A stretch of DNA of 64,000 nt from Streptomyces sp. S.PB5. Its GTDB lineage: Bacteria; Actinomycetota; Actinomycetes; Streptomycetales; Streptomycetaceae. The stretch is taken from contig NZ_JAQMWP010000020.1 of NCBI RefSeq assembly GCF_030403745.1, forward strand, positions 62,001 through 126,000, given 5' to 3'. Shown here piece by piece: positions 1-7,512 of this stretch; within the stretch, counting starts at the first letter, position 1; every line of letters begins with the position of its first letter. The notes beneath the pieces were generated by a model, which worked only from the letters and a program-made list of their open reading frames with translations, was not told the origin of the DNA and did not search any database. A program made the translations under genes and the position numbers.

Positions 1-2
1 AG

Positions 3-392
3 GACGTGGTCGCGGAATTCACCATGGCCGACGTGGTCACCCTGCCCAGCCATCTCGCCATCCCCGAGGTCCGCACCCACATGGCGACCGTGGCCGCCCA
101 GGACCTGTCGACCCCCGGCACTCCCGCACCGGCCGCGACCGATGCCGAGGGACGGTCGGACCAGACCTTCCTCGTCGACGCCGTCGTACGCTCCGGCGCC
201 GACGAACGCCGCGCCGTGGCCACGGGACAGGACATCTACGCCGTCACCGCGCCTCTCGCCGTGGAGGCCGTCCACCGCATCCTCACCGGGCGGACCCGTA
301 CCGTCGGAGTCGCCTCCGCCGGAGCGATCTTCGACGCCTCCGACTTCCTGCGCGCACTGTCCCCGCACGTCACCTTCGAACTGCTTCGGTAG
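3..392 (+). CDS. saccharopine dehydrogenase-like oxidoreductase, C-terminal part
   Basis: The reading frame is open to the left edge of the window, so only the last 129 or so residues are present; the N-terminal NAD(P)-binding domain lies outside. The visible end, with the stretches VVRSGADERRAVATGQD and TVGVASAGAIFDASDFL, resembles the C-termini of actinobacterial saccharopine dehydrogenase-like / trans-acting enoyl reductase-type proteins. These are usually soluble oxidoreductases of uncertain substrate. The in-frame GTG at 6 and ATG at 24 are unlikely to be real starts because the similarity runs past them to the window edge. The family call rests on recall of similar Streptomyces proteins and is moderate; the partial status is clear. 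Confidence 0.6.
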   Translation, partial: DVVAEFTMADVVTLPSHLAIPEVRTHMATVAAQDLSTPGTPAPAATDAEGRSDQTFLVDAVVRSGADERRAVATGQDIYAVTAPLAVEAVHRILTGRTRTVGVASAGAIFDASDFLRALSPHVTFELLR

Positions 393-536
393 CGGCGGGC
401 ATCAACAGCGGTGCGGTAGATCTGAGATGGTGCCCTGGTGAGGTGAACGCGCCTCCTGGTGACGGCAGTTGATGTGCGAAGCTGTCCCCGGTCAGTCGCG
501 GCGAGGGGCCGTGGCGGTCGTCGAGGGGAGTCCGGG

Positions 537-1337
537 GTGACCGGGGACGGCGTGCGTGCCGAGCGGATCGACCCCAGCAGACCGCACCCCGCCCGGATCT
601 ACGACTACCTGCTGGGCGGCAAGGACCACTACGAGGTCGACCGGCGTGCCGGCGACGAACTCGCGGCCGCCGCACCCGAGGTACGGATCGGTCTGCGCGC
701 CAACCGCGCCTTCCTGCAGCGCGCCGTCCGCCACCTGGTGGCCGACGAGGGCGTCCGCCAGATCATCGACATCGGCACCGGACTTCCCACCTCGCCGAAC
801 GTGCACGAGGTCGCCCATGAGGTGGCGTCCGACGTGCGCGTCGCGTACGTCGACAACGACCCCATCGTCAAGACACACGGCGACGCGCTTCTGACCAGCG
901 GCGGCACGACGAGCATCGTCCTCGGCGACCTGCGCGACCCGCAGGCCGTCCTGGGGCACCCCGAGATCCGCGAGGCCATCGACTTCGACAGGCCGATCGC
1001 CCTGCTCCTCGTCGCCGTCGTTCACTTCCTCACGGACGCCGACGAGCCGTGGCAGATCATCGCCACCCTCCGCGACGCCCTCCCGCCCGGCAGCTTCCTG
1101 GCCCTCTCCCATGCGACCGGCGACTTCGCGGACCGCACCGCGGCCCAGGCCGTCTACAGCAAGGCCACCGCCAGCCTCAACCTCCGCACCCGAGCCGAGA
1201 TCGAGCGATTGTTCGACGGCTTCGACCTGATCGACCCCGGCCTGTCCCAGGCCCCGTTCTGGCGCCCGGACGCCCCACCGCCGGCCGGCTCGGAACAGAT
1301 CGGCTTCTACGGCGGAGTGGCACGCAAGCTCGGCTGA
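537..1337 (+). CDS. SAM-dependent methyltransferase, DUF574 family
   Basis: A 266-residue protein with the hallmark opening of the S-adenosyl methyltransferase family once called DUF574: a PHPARIYDYLLGGKDHYEVDR segment near the N-terminus, then the SAM-binding motif IIDIGTGLPTSPNVHEVA and an acidic YVDNDPIV turn that would hold the ribose. Streptomyces genomes carry many paralogues, and the methyl acceptor is unknown for nearly all. I chose the GTG at 537 because a GAGGGGAG ribosome-binding site lies about seven bases upstream and the homologous region starts just after it. The frame is also open from 459, but that N-terminal extension has no family resemblance. It appears to be a single-gene unit. 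Confidence 0.85.
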   Translation: MTGDGVRAERIDPSRPHPARIYDYLLGGKDHYEVDRRAGDELAAAAPEVRIGLRANRAFLQRAVRHLVADEGVRQIIDIGTGLPTSPNVHEVAHEVASDVRVAYVDNDPIVKTHGDALLTSGGTTSIVLGDLRDPQAVLGHPEIREAIDFDRPIALLLVAVVHFLTDADEPWQIIATLRDALPPGSFLALSHATGDFADRTAAQAVYSKATASLNLRTRAEIERLFDGFDLIDPGLSQAPFWRPDAPPPAGSEQIGFYGGVARKLG

Positions 1338-1386
1338 ACGGCCAGTACGGGCTGGAGACGATGGCCGCTCACTGACCACCGAGCAC

Positions 1387-1416
1387 TTGATAGGCAAGTG
1401 ACGACTTGCCTATGGT
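1387..1416 (+). promoter_or_regulatory. promoter with palindromic ArsR-type operator
   Basis: A perfect inverted repeat, ATAGGCAAGT then a 4-nt spacer then ACTTGCCTAT, occupies 1390-1413. It sits exactly between a -35-like TTGATA (1387-1392) and a -10-like TATGGT (1411-1416), spaced 18 nt apart. A repressor bound here would cover the whole promoter. The predicted start of transcription falls at or next to the ATG at 1424, so the mRNA may be leaderless. The adjacent ArsR-type regulator is the obvious candidate to bind it (autorepression), which is inference. Confidence 0.8.
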
Positions 1417-1423
1417 GTCGGTC

Positions 1424-1717
1424 ATGGCAGAGGATGTCTTCAAGGCGCTGGCCGACCCCACTCGTCGGCGCATCCTCGACGAACTGGTGGAGCGCAACGG
1501 CCAGACCCTGTTCGAGATCTGCACACGGCTGGTGACCAAGCACGGGCTGGGCCTGTCCCGCCAGGCGGTCAGCCAGCATCTGGCCGTGCTCGAATCGGCG
1601 GGTCTCGTCGTCTCGCGACGCCAGGGCCGCTACAAGTTCCACGACCTGAACACCGAACCCCTTGAGCTCATCGTGACCCGATGGCTCAGGCCCGAGGCAC
1701 CGGAGAGCACCCCATGA
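1424..1717 (+). CDS. ArsR/SmtB-family winged-helix repressor
   Basis: A 97-residue winged-helix DNA-binding protein. The opening AEDVFKALADPTRRRILDEL is the classic ArsR helix pair, and SRQAVSQHLAVLESAGLVVSRRQGRYKFHDL is the recognition helix plus wing. No cysteine pair typical of metal-sensing ArsR proteins is visible (only one Cys), so a non-metal signal is likely. Earlier in-frame starts at 1406 (TTG) and 1412 (ATG) exist, but they lie inside the operator/-10 region, and the ATG at 1424 coincides with the expected transcription start. The stop overlaps the start of the glyoxalase-like gene by four bases (ATGA), so the two are translationally coupled. It probably represses the pair through the palindrome at 1390-1413. 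Confidence 0.88.
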   Translation: MAEDVFKALADPTRRRILDELVERNGQTLFEICTRLVTKHGLGLSRQAVSQHLAVLESAGLVVSRRQGRYKFHDLNTEPLELIVTRWLRPEAPESTP

Positions 1718-2100
1718 GGATCCACCTGACGAGCGTCTTCGTCGACGACCAGGAGACGGCCCTGCGCTTCTACACGGATGTGCTGGGCTTCGTGAAGAAG
1801 CACGACGTCCCGCTGGGTGAGCACAGGTGGCTCACCGTGGTCTCACCGGAGAACCCCGACGGCACCGAACTGCTCCTCGAACCCTCCGGCCACCCCGCCG
1901 TGCAGCCGTACAAGACGGCGCTGGTCGAGGACGGCATCCCGGCGGCCGCCTTCGCCGTGGACGACGTGCAGGCGGAGTACGACCGGCTGAGCGCGCTCGG
2001 GGTGCGGTTCACCCAGGAGCCGCTGGAGATGGGCCCGGTCACCACCGCGGTCCTGGACGACACCTGCGGCAACCTGATCCAGATCGTGCACAGCAAGTAG
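1714..2100 (+). CDS. VOC (glyoxalase/bleomycin-resistance) family protein
   Basis: A 128-residue single VOC domain made of two beta-alpha-beta-beta-beta units: IHLTSVFVDDQETALRFYTDVLGF at the start and a closing segment ending CGNLIQIVHS. The usual metal-ligand positions are the early His (IHLTSVFV), the Glu in GTELLLEP, the central region PAAAFAVDD, and the final region around NLIQI. The start at 1714 overlaps the regulator's stop, a typical ArsR-VOC pairing in actinobacteria. Such enzymes may isomerise, cleave or sequester small electrophiles, but the substrate cannot be read from sequence. A GC-rich hairpin (GGGCGGG...CCCGCCC, 2100-2122) directly at the stop may end the transcript. Confidence 0.85.
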   Translation: MRIHLTSVFVDDQETALRFYTDVLGFVKKHDVPLGEHRWLTVVSPENPDGTELLLEPSGHPAVQPYKTALVEDGIPAAAFAVDDVQAEYDRLSALGVRFTQEPLEMGPVTTAVLDDTCGNLIQIVHSK

Positions 2101-2177
2101 GGCGGGAGTCCGGGGCCCGCCCCTCCTGGCACGACTGCCCCCCTTGGCACGACCGCCGCACCGGAAGGCGAACGCCT

Positions 2178-2942
2178 GTGCCCCTGCCCAGTCTGCTCGG
2201 CGTCTTCGCCCACCCGGACGACGAATCCCTCGTGGCCGGCGGAGTGCTCGCCCGCCACGCCCGCGCGGGCGCACGCACCGCGGTCGTCACCGCCACCTGG
2301 TCCCCGGACACACCACGCGCCGCCGAACTGGCCGAGGCCCTGCGGATCCTCGGCGCCGGCGAACCCCGCATGCTCGGCCACGCCGACGCCCGCGCCCCGC
2401 ACTCGGCCCCGGGCCGGACCCGCTTCTGCGATGTGCCCCTCGACGACCTGATAGGCGAACTCGTCGCCCACATCCGGGAGTTCCGCCCCGACCTCGTCAT
2501 CACCCACGACGCCTACGGCAACCTGACCGGACACCCCGACCACATCCACACCCACCGCGTCACGGCACTCGCCGTCCAGGCGGCAGGCCTGGAGCGCCTT
2601 CACCCGGAGGCCGGTGCCCCCTGGCAGCCGAGCGCCCTGTACCTCGCCACGCACCCGCACTCCGCCGTGCCGGCCTGGGCCGGACACTTCGCCCCGACCG
2701 GCAAGGCGCTCCTGACCGTCCCCGACGAGCGGATCACCGACACCGTCGATGTCACTCCCTGGCTGGAGCGGAAGATCGCCGCCGTCCTGGCCCACCGCAC
2801 CGAAGTACGACGCGGAACATCGGCCCCAGGACTGATCGCAGCCCTCCCTGCCCAGGACCGTGAGCGCCTGGTGGCCACCGAGTGGTACATCCGCCACGAC
2901 ACCGCAACGCCCGGCCCGTCCGGGACCGTCATCCGGCTCTGA
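2178..2942 (+). CDS. PIG-L family zinc-dependent N-acetylglucosaminyl deacetylase-like
   Basis: A 254-residue PIG-L (LmbE) fold protein. The N-terminal signature LLGVFAHPDDESLVAGG carries the AHPDDE metal-binding motif, and a second histidine cluster appears as TGHPDHIHTHR, the HxxH region. Family members remove acetyl groups from N-acetylglucosamine-type sugars, including mycothiol and bacillithiol precursors and antibiotic intermediates. This one is not obviously MshB, since it is shorter and lacks MshB context. The GTG at 2178 is favoured by GGAAGG about nine bases upstream; the longer open frame upstream is an overlap artefact. Just downstream and convergent is the repeat protein on the opposite strand. 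Confidence 0.85.
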   Translation: MPLPSLLGVFAHPDDESLVAGGVLARHARAGARTAVVTATWSPDTPRAAELAEALRILGAGEPRMLGHADARAPHSAPGRTRFCDVPLDDLIGELVAHIREFRPDLVITHDAYGNLTGHPDHIHTHRVTALAVQAAGLERLHPEAGAPWQPSALYLATHPHSAVPAWAGHFAPTGKALLTVPDERITDTVDVTPWLERKIAAVLAHRTEVRRGTSAPGLIAALPAQDRERLVATEWYIRHDTATPGPSGTVIRL

Positions 2943-2978
2943 CGAGAGGGAGGGACCGTGCGGGTGGCGCCCGGTCGG

Positions 2979-3353
2979 TCAGGCCCGCCCCTCGCGCCGC
3001 GTCTGCTGAGCCGCCAGCAGAGCAGCCACCCCCACGACCCCCAGAACCCCCACTCCCGCGGCGGAGCGGAACGCGCGCGAGGAACGCCAGGACAGCACCG
3101 ACCACTGCGCCTGCGCGGACAGGCACGATCCCGTGCTCAGCCATGACCCGAACGAGACCAGCGACAGCGTCGACCCGATCGACCCGACGGACAGCGCACT
3201 GCCGATCGACCCGACGGAGAGCGCCGAGCCGACCGATCCGATCGACAGCACCGACCCCACGGAACCGATCGACAGCACCGAGTCCTGCGACCACAGCGAG
3301 AGCACGGAGCCCGGGGAACCGTGCCGCGCCGACGACACGGATGGTTTCGTCAT
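2979..3353 (-). CDS. small membrane protein with nine-residue Ser-rich repeats
   Basis: About 124 residues, no family recognised with certainty. From about residue 12 it carries at least five consecutive copies of a nine-residue unit close to SVLSIGSVG (variants SALSVGSIG, STLSLVSFG), flanked by a diverged first copy (SVLSLWSQD) and last copy (SWLSTGS). A hydrophobic segment AAGVGVLGVVGVAALLAAQQ and a basic tail TRREGRA close the protein, suggesting one C-terminal membrane anchor. No signal peptide is visible. The repeat is mirrored in the DNA by 27-nt units. The ATG at 3353 (reading MTKPSVSSARH) is preferred over the longer frame. Proteins of this style occur in other Streptomyces without known function; an elongated repeat fold is inference. 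It is divergent from the nuclease-like gene at 3503. Confidence 0.65.
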   Translation of the reverse strand: MTKPSVSSARHGSPGSVLSLWSQDSVLSIGSVGSVLSIGSVGSALSVGSIGSALSVGSIGSTLSLVSFGSWLSTGSCLSAQAQWSVLSWRSSRAFRSAAGVGVLGVVGVAALLAAQQTRREGRA

Positions 3354-3502
3354 GGACCCATCTTGCCCATCGAACGGCCGGGCCCGCACCCGAATCGATC
3401 CCGACACCCGGATCCCGCGTCACCGCAACGGCGTCTTGCCCCGCCCGGGCACCATCTCGGAGTCTCGACAAGGATCTCCGTTCCCGGCACCGAGGAGGAC
3501 CC

Positions 3503-4480
3503 GTGCCCGCCGAAGCCGACATCCTGGCACCACCCCAGCGAGTGATCACCAAGGTCGAACGCTGGAACGCGTTCCTCGACGCCTCGGTGCCGCAGAAGAA
3601 CGACGGCACCAACCTCCTGATCGCGACCTGGAACATTCGCGCCTTCTCCGACCTCACCAAGGCCTGGACGACCCCGGAAGGCGCCTCACCGAAGCGGAAC
3701 TTCACCGACATCCACCTCATCGCGTCGGTGATCCGCCGCTTCGACGTCGTGGCGGTCCAGGAGGTGCGCGGCAACCTCCGGTCCCTGCGCTACCTGCTCA
3801 AAGTCCTCGGCGAGGAATGGGCGTTCATCCTCACCGACGTGACCCGGGGCGAGGCGGGCAACAGCGAGCGGCTGGCGTTCCTCTTCGACACCCGCCGGGT
3901 GAAGCCCTCCGGCCTGGCCTGCGAACTGGTGGTGCCCATCGAGGAGGACGCCGGTGTCCCCGAGGCCGATCTGGAGCGGCAGTTCGCCCGTACGCCCTAC
4001 GCGGTCAGCTTCCTCTCCCAAGGCCAGACGTTCACGCTCGTCACCCTGCACGTCCTGTTCGGCGACCGCGCAGCGGACCGCGTCCCGGAACTGCGGGCCA
4101 TCGCCAAATGGCTGGCGGGCTGGGCGGAGCAGGAGTTCGGCTGGGACCACAACCTCATCGCACTCGGCGACTTCAACATCGACCGCGCCGGCGACCCCCT
4201 GTTCGAGGCGTTCACCTCCACCGGTCTGGTCCCCGCCCCCGCGCTCGCCGGCCTGCCGCGCACGATCTTCGACGACCCGGGTGCGGAACACTTCTACGAC
4301 CAGATCGCCTGGTTCACCAAAGGGCAGAAGCGCCGGCCGGTACTGACGCTGGAAGCCCTCTCCGGCGGCCACATCGACTTCGTCCCCGAGCTGCTGGGCG
4401 AGCGCACCAGGAACGAACTGTCCTGGCACATCTCGGACCACTATCCGCTGTGGATGGAGTTCGGCATCCCGGACGAGTGA
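3503..4480 (+). CDS. endonuclease/exonuclease/phosphatase (EEP) family protein
   Basis: A 325-residue EEP-fold protein with the ordered family motifs: ATWNIRAF (metal-side Asn), VVAVQEVRG (catalytic Glu), LVTLHVLFG (His), ALGDFNID (Asp/Asn) and a final SDHYPL (Asp-His pair). The fold covers metal-dependent phosphoesterases, from DNases to inositol phosphatases; the substrate cannot be told. There is no clear signal peptide, so it may act in the cytoplasm. The GTG at 3503 follows a strong GAGGAGG ribosome-binding site. A second, secreted EEP protein of different sequence is encoded at 20657. Confidence 0.85.
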   Translation: MPAEADILAPPQRVITKVERWNAFLDASVPQKNDGTNLLIATWNIRAFSDLTKAWTTPEGASPKRNFTDIHLIASVIRRFDVVAVQEVRGNLRSLRYLLKVLGEEWAFILTDVTRGEAGNSERLAFLFDTRRVKPSGLACELVVPIEEDAGVPEADLERQFARTPYAVSFLSQGQTFTLVTLHVLFGDRAADRVPELRAIAKWLAGWAEQEFGWDHNLIALGDFNIDRAGDPLFEAFTSTGLVPAPALAGLPRTIFDDPGAEHFYDQIAWFTKGQKRRPVLTLEALSGGHIDFVPELLGERTRNELSWHISDHYPLWMEFGIPDE

Positions 4481-4516
4481 CGGGCGCGCCCCCGACGGCC
4501 GTCGCACGGACCGCGG

Positions 4517-5320
4517 CTACTTGCGAAGCCAGAACCCGGAACGCTCCAGCCACAGGGCCAGCAGGTCCTCGTCCCCGAAGACCTCCACGGACGCGTCGGC
4601 GGCGGAACGGCGGCCGTACAGCAACAGCACCAGATCCGTGAGCGGCGCGCGCACCGCCACCGCGGCCTTCTCATGGGCGTGGCTCCAGGTGACCGGCACA
4701 CTCGTGAGGTTCACCAGCCACTCGGCGTCGGCCGTGTCCGTGGCATGCAGATGCAGTGTGCGCCCCGGTCCCGTGAGCGGCGGCGCGTCGGGCCCGGCGG
4801 CCTCCAGGACCCGGGGCAGCGCGCCGAACCCCATCCACTCGTCCAGCGCGTCCCGGGCCAGCTCCTCCCGTACGGCGAAGGCGGCGCCCGAGACGAAGGC
4901 CGCGTCCGCGGCGTGGAGTGTCGTCTCGTGGGCCATCCGCCGGGCCCAGAAGCCGGCGGTGCCACCCGGGGCGACCGTCCACACCGGGGCGTCGGGGCCG
5001 GCCTCGCGCAGCACACCGGTCAGCTCCGCGGCGCCCTCGGCGATCCAGTCGTCCAGTTCGGCGGGTGTCTCGGGGCCGGGGGAGAAGACGTCGTCGACCA
5101 TGTCATGGGAAACGGGACCGGTGGCCCGGGTCCTGACGATCTGCGCCGCCCACCGGTGGGTGCCGCCGACATGCCGGGCGAGCTGCGTCAGGGTCCAGCC
5201 GGGACAGCTGGGCACGGGAGTCGCCGCCGGGCCCGCCTCGGCGGACCGCACCGCCGTACGCAACTCGTGGGCCCGGGAGCTGATTTCGCCGCAGTACGCC
5301 TCGTGGCTCACGTCACTCAC
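4517..5320 (-). CDS. maleylpyruvate isomerase-like (mycothiol-dependent, DinB-type fold) protein
   Basis: A 267-residue protein of the TIGR03083-type actinobacterial family. The N-terminal DinB-like four-helix region contains CPGWTLTQLARHVGGTHRW, which supplies the typical metal-binding His, with further ligands expected in RRMAHETTLHAADA. The C-terminal half (LTGPGRTLHLHATDT onwards) matches the MDMPI C-terminal domain. Characterised relatives use mycothiol to isomerise maleylpyruvate, but most members have unknown substrates. The start is uncertain: the GTG at 5320 lies six bases after a -10-like TACGGT, suggesting leaderless expression, and an ATG at 5350 is also in frame. Confidence 0.78.
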   Translation of the reverse strand: MSDVSHEAYCGEISSRAHELRTAVRSAEAGPAATPVPSCPGWTLTQLARHVGGTHRWAAQIVRTRATGPVSHDMVDDVFSPGPETPAELDDWIAEGAAELTGVLREAGPDAPVWTVAPGGTAGFWARRMAHETTLHAADAAFVSGAAFAVREELARDALDEWMGFGALPRVLEAAGPDAPPLTGPGRTLHLHATDTADAEWLVNLTSVPVTWSHAHEKAAVAVRAPLTDLVLLLYGRRSAADASVEVFGDEDLLALWLERSGFWLRK

Positions 5321-5542
5321 CGGAACACCGTAACGCCAGGCGGCCTGCACGGCAGGGACAGCACATCAACACCCTCACCCGTCCCGACTTCGGCATCGAG
5401 GCTGACAATCCCGGCGAACGCTGCTTTCCTTTCCGAAGCTGGTCCCCCGGGCTTCGACCGATCAGTTTCGGAGAAGCCGCTGCGCCGGAGGATTCCTAAC
5501 CTGGGATTGTCCCCATCGAGCTCGCAAGAGAGGGAATCCGCC

Positions 5543-6019
5543 ATGACGAACGCGCAGGCATCCGGCAAGAGCGACAGCACGACCGGCGAGAAGTACGACG
5601 GGTTCACCGACGACGAACGCGACGCGATGAAGGAGCGCGCCAAGGAGCTCAAGACGGCCGCGCGACGGAGCCGCGGCGGGGCCAAGCCCGACCCCGAGAC
5701 CGACGTGCTCGCGAAGATCGCCGAGATGCCGGACGCGGACCGCGTCCTCGCCGAACGCCTCCACGAGATCGTCAGGTCCAGCGCCCCGGAACTGGCCCCG
5801 AAGCTCTGGTACGGCATGCCCGCCTACGCCAGGAACGGCAAGGTCGTCTGCTTCTTCCAGAGCGCCCAGAAGTTCAAGTCCCGCTACGCCACCCTCGGCT
5901 TCAGCGACCTGGCCAATCTCGACGACGGCGCCATGTTCGCCACCGCCTATGCCCTGACGGACCTGACCGCCGACACCGAGGCCCGGATCAGCGCGCTGGT
6001 GAAGAAGGCCGTGAGCTGA
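5543..6019 (+). CDS. DUF1801/YdhG-like protein
   Basis: A 158-residue protein. A charged, probably flexible N-terminus (about residues 1-50) precedes a compact domain with RLHEIVRSSAPELAPKLWYGMPAYARNGKVVCFFQ, the signature of the DUF1801/YdhG family (frataxin-like fold). Some relatives were proposed as iron chaperones, but the role is not established. The ATG at 5543 follows an AGAGGGA ribosome-binding site. It stands alone between divergent and unrelated neighbours. Confidence 0.82.
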   Translation: MTNAQASGKSDSTTGEKYDGFTDDERDAMKERAKELKTAARRSRGGAKPDPETDVLAKIAEMPDADRVLAERLHEIVRSSAPELAPKLWYGMPAYARNGKVVCFFQSAQKFKSRYATLGFSDLANLDDGAMFATAYALTDLTADTEARISALVKKAVS

Positions 6020-6090
6020 GAGCGCCGGACCGCGCCGCGTGATCTCCGAAGCGGACTCTTCTCGCCGGAGCGCTGCCAGACTCGATCACC

Positions 6091-6640
6091 ATGAGCGACT
6101 GGTGCTGGCAGGAGACCTACGGGGTGCGGTTCGAGTGGGGCCCGTCCGGTGCCCAGGAGCTGGCCCGGGGTGCCGCCTGCCTCGTGGTGGTGGACGTGCT
6201 GTCGTTCAGCACGTCCGTGACGGTCGCGGTGGAGGCGGGAACCGAGGTCTTTCCCCACCCTTGGCGTGAGGAGACGGCGGCCGCGCTGGCCGTGGGCCGA
6301 CGCGCCGCCACCCCGGAGTCACCGTGGTCGCTGTCCCCGGCGGGACTACGGCGGGCCCCGTTCACCCCATGGCTTGTCCTGCCCTGGCTGGCCGGGCAGG
6401 GGTACGGCACTCCGGAGCGCCCGGTCGCGGTGATCGGTGCGGGAGAGCGCCGGCTGGACGGAACCCTGCGTCCAGCGCTTGAGGACCTGCTTCACGGGAA
6501 CGCCTGACGTGGCGGCCGCCGTGAGGGCCTGCTCCTCGGGCGTCGAACTGACCCGGAGCGGCTTCGCCGCCGACGTGGCGATCGCCGTCGAACTCGAGGC
6601 CTGCCCGGTGGTGCCGGTTCTCACCGATGGTGCCTTCAAG
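6091..6640 (+). pseudogene. decayed ComB-like 2-phosphosulfolactate phosphatase gene
   Basis: The first frame (6091-6507) encodes MSDWCWQETYGVRFEWGP through VVVDVLSFSTSVTVAVEAG and PESPWSLSPAGLRRAP, the N-terminal half of a ComB-family phosphatase as found in many Streptomyces. The protein then jumps from LVLP straight to GQGYGTPERPVAV, so the central segment that normally carries the Pro-Asn-Gly motif is missing. It later breaks: after ALEDLL it hits a stop, while the family's C-terminal segment CFTGTPDVAAAVRACSSGVEL to VPVLTDGAF continues in another frame up to about 6640. At least two internal deletions, one causing a frameshift, are needed to explain this. The comparison is with remembered family sequence, not a search. 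Confidence 0.75.
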
Positions 6641-6751
6641 CACGACGGCGCATGGCTACTGTGGTCCCGGGAATCACCTGTGGCGGCTGACGCGTTGGGC
6701 CGACAGCTGTTCTCGTGTGCCTGCCCCGCCCCCGACCCGGAGACCTCAGCC

Positions 6752-7453
6752 ATGCCAGAGCCGGAGACCGATGCCGTCGTGTTCGACGTGCTCGGCACCC
6801 TCGTCGACGAACCCGCCGGGATCCGTGCCGGAATCCGTGAACTCGGCCCGAGGCTCGACGAGTCGGGGATCGAGCGGCTTCTGTCCTTGTGGCAGGGGCA
6901 CATCGCGAGCGAGCAACGCCGCATCGTCGAAGGCATCCGGCCTTACGTCCCCACCGACACCCTCGACCTGGAGGCCGCACGGCTCGTCGCCGACGCCGCC
7001 GGGGTCGACGACCCGGAGGCGGTGACGAGGCTGGCTCAGTCCGGTCGCCGGCTCCCGCCGTGGCCCGACACCGTGGCAGGGCTCGCCCGGCTCGCCGAAC
7101 GATTCCCGCTGATCGGGCTCTCCAACGCGAGCCGCACGGCGCTGCTGGGGCTCAACGCCCATGCCGGGCTGCGCTGGCACCAGGCCCTGTCCGCCGAGTA
7201 CGCCCGCACCTACAAGCCGGACCCGGCCGTCTATCGACTCGCCGTCACCGTCACCGGAAGTCCGCCGGAGAGGCTTCTGATGGTCGCCGCTCACGCCTGG
7301 GACCTGCGCGGAGCGCAGCGCGTCGGCCTGCGCACGGCCTACGTGGCCCGCCCGGTGGGCGACCCGCCCGCGCCCTCGGACCGATTCGACCTGCACGCGG
7401 ACGACTTGAACGACCTGGCCGATCAACTGCAGGAGAATGCCTGGGGGTGGTGA
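6752..7453 (+). CDS. HAD-superfamily hydrolase, haloacid dehalogenase type II-like
   Basis: A 233-residue HAD protein. Motif I VVFDVLGTLVDEP gives the nucleophilic Asp, motif II is LIGLSNASR (Ser/Asn), motif III is the Lys in ARTYKPDPAVYRLA, and the last motif is VAAHAWDLRGAQRVGLRTAYVAR. The Asn-rich loop and the AHAWDLRGA motif resemble L-2-haloacid dehalogenases, but phosphatase activity is equally possible. The ATG at 6752 has GGAG about nine bases upstream. The frame is also open further upstream, but that part is the broken tail of the ComB-like gene. Its last codons are part of the terminator stem. Confidence 0.82.
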   Translation: MPEPETDAVVFDVLGTLVDEPAGIRAGIRELGPRLDESGIERLLSLWQGHIASEQRRIVEGIRPYVPTDTLDLEAARLVADAAGVDDPEAVTRLAQSGRRLPPWPDTVAGLARLAERFPLIGLSNASRTALLGLNAHAGLRWHQALSAEYARTYKPDPAVYRLAVTVTGSPPERLLMVAAHAWDLRGAQRVGLRTAYVARPVGDPPAPSDRFDLHADDLNDLADQLQENAWGW

Positions 7454-7468
7454 AACACCCCCAGGCAT
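7437..7468. terminator. bidirectional hairpin terminator
   Basis: A perfect 13-bp stem (ATGCCTGGGGGTG pairing with CACCCCCAGGCAT) closes a six-base loop GTGAAA. It overlaps the end of the HAD gene and lies 45 bases past the end of the convergent GH43 gene, so it can serve both. As usual in Streptomyces there is no T-tract. Confidence 0.85.
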
Positions 7469-7512
7469 CGGCCTCCGGGACCACAGGCTTGGCCGGTTCG
7501 CCCGGCCGGGGT

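Noticed and set aside
2126..2157. TGGCACGAC direct repeat near the VOC stop
   Set aside because: Two copies of a 9-13 base GC-rich unit in a short intergenic gap; too little to claim an element.
1827..2942. N-terminal extension of the PIG-L protein to 1827
   Set aside because: The extension overlaps the VOC gene in another frame and is Arg/Pro-rich; the GTG at 2178 with GGAAGG fits better.
3133..4641. Long plus-strand frame starting with Asp/Pro/Thr/Glu-rich repeats
   Set aside because: Its repeats are the shadow of the minus-strand SVLSIGSVG repeat protein, and its second half is an alternative frame of the EEP nuclease-like gene. There is no convincing start.
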